A stretch of 64,000 nucleotides of DNA from Linum tenue (Eukaryota; Streptophyta; Magnoliopsida; Malpighiales; Linaceae), in NCBI GenBank assembly GCA_946122785.1, contig CAMGYJ010000008.1, positions 3,001,742-3,065,741 of the forward strand. Reading direction: 5' to 3'. The notes beneath the pieces were generated by a model. That model searched no databases. It was not told the DNA's origin and worked only from the letters and a program-made list of their open reading frames with translations. Of the stretch, positions 58,065 through 64,000 are shown one piece after another; positions within the stretch are counted from its first letter, which is position 1, and each line of letters starts with the position of its first letter. The position numbers and the translations under genes are program-made.

Positions 58065-60151
58065 ATGGGTTCGAAGATATCAAAGCAAGGGTCATTGAGA
58101 GTTGCAAATGCAACTTTGCAAAGTAGCACTCATGATTCATTGATTAGCTATCTAACCACAAGTAACATTTTACGTAACTTGGTATCCAAGCATCGGCGCC
58201 GAATGCTCATCGCCGGTTACGATCTCGATATGTCTTACATCACGGATCGTGTACTCGCGATGTCGTTTCCAGCCGAACGTATGAGAGCCATGTATCGTAA
58301 CCCACTCTGGCAAGTCAAATCAGTGTTGGATATGCGGCATGGTGGACACTACAAGGTTCTTTGATTCCCAACATCATCTTACATTTGGGTAGAAATGTCT
58401 ACAGATTCAATCGGATGAACGCGTTGATTTTGCCTGGTCTCATTATCTATCCATAATGACATTTTTTGTAAACACTTATAAAATTATCTTCATAGATAAA
58501 AACACGCTTAGGCGAACGATCAAGCGGTATTGAGTCACGCATCTATCCAATCCTATCAACACCATAGCCGAATTTATACGTACTTTGATATGTGCTTAAT
58601 TGTGTTGGTGTACATTGTAGGTGTATAATTTATGCATTGAGCAATCGTATGATCCATCACACTTTCACTCTCGGGTCGAGGCGTTTCCCATCGACGACAA
58701 TCACGTCCCAGCTCTCCCCATGATCAAGCTCTTCTGTGAAAATGTTGATTCCTGGTTATCTCAGGATCCTAAGAACCTTGCTGTTATACATTGCATGGTA
58801 AATTTTGGTTGCTAGAACGATTTTTCCTTTCGCACTCTGTTCCAAAGACTCCGAAATAAGCGTGCATGGATTCAATTGTCTTGGCCACTCGATTTTATAG
58901 GCTGGCAAAGGTCGAACTGGATTAATGGTCTGTGTTTACCTAGTCTACTGCGGCATGACAGCAGAAGATGCTCTCCAGTTGTATGCGAGTAAAAGGACTA
59001 CCAACAACCAAGGTGTAAGTTTTAAGAACCGTGCGAAGGTTAATTCGACCCTTGAACTTTCTTCATTCGACGAATTCGGTGCATAAACTTCGAATCGAGT
59101 CAAGTCAAACCCCAGAAGTAGCAGGATTACCAAAGTTTTTCTGTGTTTCCAATTGTTGCAGGTGTCTATACCAAGTCAGCGACGTTATGTTCAGTATTGG
59201 GCTAGTGCACTTTCTTTTCCTAGGGGAATCAACAATGGCCCTCCTGATGTGAATTTGCCTCCATCATGTAGTAGAGAACTGCGACGAATCCGGCTCTACG
59301 ACATTGTTAACACAGATTCTGTCTTCTTTGTGGTCTCAGAGTTGCAGGAGGTGAGTAAATTCCCAGTTCTGAAACTTGTTTCTCGCAGGCTGAATCTCGA
59401 GATAGTTGTTGTGTTGATCCATTTAGATATATCCACAGATTCCTGGTCAGTTATATCGACCATCGGTAGAGGTTGCCAAAGGTAGTTGTAGGCAAGTTAG
59501 GCAAGGATATCATAGGACTTATAGTCCTAGGTATTACATTTCTTTTGTGGAAGATGATGAAGATGGGAAGACATCAGATTCAGATCATCAGGAACCTCAT
59601 GTTGTTGTCCAGATGGATACTGAGAGTTCCATCATCTACCAAAAGACATGTCTTGATCATTACTTTGAGAAGCCAGTAGAGGTAAGTAGCAAACATTTCT
59701 TGAACCAGAGTATTCATGATCAAAGATAAATCATGAACTTATTATAGAGTTTTTCCTGTTGTATATGAAATCATGCCGAACTATGCAGTTAAGTGGAGAC
59801 GTTCGAATTATATTCTACGAGAAGATGATAGGAGGGAGACTCTTTTACGTCTGCTTCAACACATCTTTCATAAAGAACAGCTTGCTACAAGTACTACTGA
59901 TAGAGAACCCTGTTTCCCTCTTTCTGTTATATCAAATTCAAGATTCTGTGAAATACAGTAGTAATTTTTTGTTCTTTGTGATGCTGTTGTAGTTTACACC
60001 TGGAGATCTTGATAAACTTGGGAAGAGAGGCAGGTTAATGTGTGGCCCTTCATTTTGCTTGGAGCTTACGTTTGGCCCTGCAAACTCAAAGTGTTCAGAG
60101 TTGCCCTTTGTTAGCAATGTTGATTTTAGTGATGGACTAGAAGAAATGTGA
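58065..60151 (+). CDS. PTEN1: PTEN1-type phosphatidylinositol 3-phosphatase / dual-specificity phosphatase
   Basis: Seven coding exons (58065-58355, 58621-58797, 58901-59014, 59162-59350, 59439-59681, 59789-59890, 59993-60151), all GT-AG, give 424 residues; Arabidopsis PTEN1 is about 412. The phosphatase domain (about 40-220) has the P-loop HCMAGKGRTG with catalytic Cys155 and Arg161, and the acidic loop FPIDDNHVPAL. The PTEN C2 domain follows (RRIRLYDIVNTDSVFFVVSELQ, QMDTESSIIYQKTCLDHYF, FYEKMIGGRLFYVCFNTSFI). PTEN removes the 3-phosphate of PtdIns(3,4,5)P3 or PI3P; plant PTEN1 is known to act in pollen. All catalytic residues are kept and no break is seen. Confidence 0.95.
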
Positions 60152-61345
60152 CCAAGAACTGAGAAGAGCAATGTGATCCTCCTTTGTAATGTGGTTTTCG
60201 CCCTTGTGAGAGAACATTAATGTGTATCACAACTTCTTGTTGTTGCATAGCCATAGTTTCTATATCCATACTCAAAACTGCAATGAGCATTGAGATATAA
60301 GGAAAATCATTTATCTTTTCTTTGGAAGATATAGAAGAAAATGATTAATGTTCGGAGGAACTCATTTCTTCGGTATTTGATCGAGCATTTTTTATCTATA
60401 TGAGAGACCATATTTTATGCTTCTATAAAGTCATTGCTCTGTTCTCGAAAACACATTCATCCTCCTTTACAGATAATATCAATAGGGGCGATTTCAATTG
60501 CACTCCTTGATTGTATGAAAAATGAGATGGTGCATCAAAATATCAAATGACATATTTACACAATGGATTCAATGATTCATTGTTTTCCTACAAGTATGAA
60601 AAGAGATCGAATAAATGAAAGGGTCAATCTTTCCATATGACGAGAGGAGTGTCTATATATATGAAATCAGGAAAATTGTAGAAGTTCCTATACTAGGGAG
60701 AGTAATTAGGTGGCTAAGATTGGATTCACCAACCAACGTTTATGGGTGTTTTTCTTTTCATTTTTACTTTCTTACATTTACACACTATTGTCAACTTTCA
60801 ATACAAATCATTATTCACTCTAAAACTTACAAATTCGTTATATCTAAAATTTACCTCCAAAAAAATTTCACTTGCCAACTTTGTCCTTTAAGAAAAAAAA
60901 TATTCTTGAAGTTACATTCTTAATAATTATTTCTCACATTTCAATAACTATTCTACTATTAAACTCACTATTCACCATCTCATAAAATATATTTTTTATA
61001 ATAAAAAATATTCATTTTCCATCAACTTTACTTTTTATAAATTCTTACCAACCATAATTTCTTTTAAATCTTCGAAATGGCGAACACTAATTAATGAAGT
61101 TTCAGCAGATTTACGATAAAAAAAAAACTTTCAGAATAAAATTCATCAAATTAAAAAAGAAGTACAAAAAAACCTTTATATTTATTTGATTCACATCGGT
61201 TATATAATCTTTCGCTTCCTTGGATAGATTTGATCTTGTAACCAGTTACTGTCCATCATTTTTTTTTACCATGTTTATCATGTCAAGAAAAAAAAATTGT
61301 ATCTTTCATTTTGGTGTGGCAAAAAATTTAACAAATTATGAAATC
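60152..61345. other. AT-rich DNA downstream of PTEN1
   Basis: No gene or clear repeat. It includes the PTEN1 3' UTR and ends at the 5' LTR of element D. Confidence 0.35.
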
Positions 61346-61879
61346 TGTTAGACCAAATATTGAGGCACATGGGTCCCAAGCCCACGAAGTCACTAAAAGC
61401 CCATGAAAGGTAAAGCCCACCCGAACGGGGGCATAAGCAACTTCGAAGGCGGTTCTCGGCGGGCCTCGGATGGAACCGCCCGACACCCGGACCTGCCCAA
61501 AGAAGAAGACCGCCCGACAAACCGGTCTAACGGACTTCTGTCCTTTGGGTACGGAGTCTGACAAGAGACATGACCAGAGCGAGCATTTAATGAAGGCAGA
61601 GGCGACCTCGAACGCCCGACAAGCTATTAAATGCGCATAACACCCTCAGAACTAGTATAAATACCCAATGATAGAGCTCATTTATGGTAACTTCTACCAA
61701 CTCCATTCTCTCTCTTATTTACTTTCTCCTCACTTCTCTCTCTAACTTAAGCATCGGAGGAGGTCCCAGGAACCCCCTGAGGACCTTTCTGCAGGGTTTC
61801 GAAGACCGCCCCCGACCATCGAAGCCGCCCAAGGCCAGTGGAGTCTCACAAACCGCTTGGTACATTCCAGGCACAAACA
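61346..61879 (+). repeat. 5' LTR of element D
   Basis: Begins TGTTAGACC and ends GCACAAACA, 534 bp, with TATAAATA at 61656-61663. Its ends resemble those of element A but the body differs. Confidence 0.8.
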
Positions 61880-61882
61880 TTT

Positions 61883-61899
61883 TGGCGCCCACCGTGGGG
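61883..61899 (+). promoter_or_regulatory. Primer binding site of element D
   Basis: TGGCGCCCACCGTGGGG, identical to the site in element A. Confidence 0.8.
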
Positions 61900-61923
61900 C
61901 CCTACTACTTTGTGGCGAACAAG

Positions 61924-64000
61924 ATGGGAGACGATTTCGAAACCCCCCTCAAGGGGATGACCGAAAACAACACCCTTCGAGGCTTATCACCGAGGGTGGA
62001 AGATGAGCCCGAGTTGGAAGAGGTGGTCAAGAACCAAGGGATGCAGATTGCAAGCATGCAAGACAGCCTTTCCCAAATTCTTCAACTCCTGAAGACCCGA
62101 GACGACCCCGCCGAGGGCTCGAGGGGAAAGGCGCGCGACGAGAAGCTGAAGGGCGTTCTCGTCCTCGACAGCCCTGCTCGGACAGAAGGCGGAGGACTAG
62201 ACGCCGACGACCTGGACCTCAACTTTCTAGAGGAACACCTGCGGTCAACCTTTGGGAAGCACAAGAGCCCGAACGTTCTGCAGAACCCACTATCGAGAGA
62301 ACTCTTCAAGACTCCGGTCCCCCCGAACTTCTCCTCTTTAGGACTTCCAACCTATGGTGGGACGTCCGATCCCGCCGACCATCTTTGCGCGTTCATGTTA
62401 AAAATGCAACTCATCAACGCGACAGACTCGGATCTGTGTCGTGCGTTCCCGGTTACCTTCAGCGGTCAACGACGACCGAGGTCAGCAAAGCCGCCCCAGA
62501 GGAGACGCTTCAGAGCGTGGATAACCTCGGAGGGGAAGGCGGTCCCCGGACCGAAGGTCGTACCGGAACCGGTACCCCGACCGAGAAGGAAGAAGAGATG
62601 TCCTCTCCACCGACAGAGAAATGGGAAGGGACCGAAGGAAAGGCGGAAGGAGGCACGAGACGTCTTCCGTCCAGGAGCCGCAAGAAGGAAAAAAGTGGTG
62701 CGACTGGCACCAAATCACGACCCACGACACCACGGAGTGTAGAGAGTTCAAAGCCACGCTCCGACATCTGGCCCCGGGAGACCTCAGAAGCAAGTTAGAA
62801 ATGAGGCGGTCCCACAGAGAACACTCGGCAGAGGAGCGGGAGGAGTCCCCAAGTCCCGAGCAAGACAAAACGAGACGCTCGAGAAAAGAAAGATCAAGAT
62901 CCCGCTCTCGAAACAAGGTCGCCTCCCCGAGGCAATCTCCTCCCTACAGAGCCCCTCGAAATGAAGACGATGGGATGGAGGTCATAACGATTGCAGGAGG
63001 CCGGAAGCGCCCAAGAACTGAAGGAGACCGCATCGCACATTGTCTTAACGTGCAACGGAGAGCTCCGACAGAGGTCGCCTTCCTACCGTCCGAGTTAGCC
63101 ATCGAAGAAAACTCGGAAGACCCCTTGGTCATTTCTTTTCGAACCGCCAAGTTCAAGGTCACTAGAGCCCTGGTCGACAATGGGAGCTCGGCGGACATAC
63201 TATTTTACTCCGCGCTCAAAGGGATGAAAAAGAGCGTCCAGGATCTTAACCCTTCCACCACCAGCTTGGTAGGGTTCTCGGGCACCAAAGTCCGGGTCCT
63301 TGGCTCGATCACGCTCAAAGTCACCATAGGAGAGGGAGGAATCACCAAGACCAGACCCGTAGAGTTTCATGTGGCGGATTGTCCTTCGGCGTATAACGCC
63401 ATTCTTGGACGCGGATTCCTGGCTTCGTTCGAGGCGGTAGCATCCACATGCCACCAGATGCTTAAGTTCCCAAGCGGAGGACAGACCGGACGCGTTTGAG
63501 GTAACCTACAAGAAGCTAGAGAGTGCTACCAAGCCACCATTGAACACCTTGAAGTCGATCTGGTTGACACTAGAGGTGACGTCCCGAGACCGGAAGCGGT
63601 CGAGGGAGATGTGGCGGTCGAGCTAGACGCAGAGCGGCCAGAGAGAACAGTGCGCATCTCCGCACACCTCGCCCACGAAGAAGCCCAGAAACTACTTGTA
63701 CTCCTCAGAGAGTTCCAAGACCTCTTCGCATGGGGGCCAGAGGACATGCCCGGAGTTCCCCGAAAGGTCTCCGAGCACCGCCTCTCAGTCAAAGCCAAGG
63801 CGCGTCCCATACAACAGCGAAGAAGGCATCTGTCAGTCGAAAAGCAAATGGCACTGGAAGAAGAGGTGCGACGCCTCCTCAAAGCCGGATTCATCAGAGA
63901 GGTCAAATACCCCACTTGGCTCTCAAATCCGGTCTTTGTACGCAAGGCTGGAGGCGCTTGGAGGATGTGCATAGATTTCACCAGCCTCAATGCGGCCTGC
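61924..64000 (+). pseudogene. gag-pol: Gag-Pol of element D, partial and broken
   Basis: ATG 61924 opens gag (DDLDLNFLEEHLRSTFG, GLPTYGGTSDPADHL, DLCRAFPVTFSG). At about 62464 the gag core is missing and the frame shifts, which looks like an internal deletion. The zinc-knuckle-like WCDWHQITTHDTTEC and protease (LVDNGSSADILFY, AILGRGFLASF) are read at 62621-63499. TGA at 63497-63499 stands where the frame otherwise continues (GNLQEARECYQAT), then the RT start (GVPRKVSEHRLSV, WRMCIDFTSLNA) runs to the window end. CGA to TGA is the simplest origin of the stop. Confidence 0.85.

Larger units (their letters stand above)
61346..64000 (+). mobile_element. Tat-type Ty3 retrotransposon, element D (cut by window edge)
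   Basis: 5' LTR, primer binding site like that of element A, gag, protease and the start of RT. Only its left part is visible, so the target duplication (left flank AAATC) cannot be checked. Confidence 0.9.

Noticed and set aside
1..64000. Bacterial-type operons, CRISPR arrays or phage regions
   Set aside because: Introns, TATA boxes and plant transposons show nuclear plant DNA; the tandem arrays lack regular unique spacers.

Overview
The window is nuclear DNA of a flowering plant, most likely a eudicot. Its host genes are split by GT-AG introns, and at least half of the sequence is nested transposable elements of plant types: Ty3 elements of Tat and Athila type, L1-like LINEs, and hAT, Mutator-like and CACTA elements. 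I do not assign a species.

Host genes. Five genes look intact. They are a saccharopine-dehydrogenase-like oxidoreductase (24481-26584, minus), three tandem genes for small secreted LysM proteins (30911-31378, 35708-36115 and 38940-39370, all minus), a SpoU/TrmH-type RNA 2'-O-methyltransferase (55041-56887, plus, five exons) and a PTEN1-type phosphatase (58065-60151, plus, seven coding exons); together that is six loci counting each LysM gene. A second oxidoreductase copy runs off the left edge (1-565, minus). An RPA1-like remnant lies at 54190-54710 and a DEAH-helicase exon fragment at 28547-28644. From memory, Arabidopsis At5g39400 is PTEN1 and At5g39410 is the saccharopine-dehydrogenase-like gene, so this looks like an old syntenic block stretched by transposons and local duplication.

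Transposon layout. At 2971-22418 a non-autonomous CACTA element (TSD TGG) holds a Tat-type Ty3 retrotransposon, element A (3069-20739, TSD CTTCT). Element A holds an Athila-type gag-pro element, element B (6992-14696, TSD ATTAC). Element B holds a hAT element (10912-11389, TSD AGCCTGTC). Removing B rejoins an open gag-pol frame of 1761 codons in A. A also carries an antisense spliced gene and roughly 100-bp tandem repeats near its 3' end. In B most of the 3' LTR has been replaced by a nearly identical 1838-bp copy of the left junction, 5' LTR and gag start. A second nest at 45638-52856 is an outer hAT holding a Mutator-like element with a captured CYP81-like P450 fragment, and a second hAT that holds a LINE broken by a third hAT. 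A further Tat-type element, D, starts at 61346 and runs off the right edge.

Ten hAT-type insertions are proposed, nine with plain 8-bp target duplications (exact or one mismatch) and one weaker case at 32387-34524. Several were placed by comparing inserted and empty copies of duplicated flanking DNA around the oxidoreductase and LysM genes. Regions with no gene call are listed as such.
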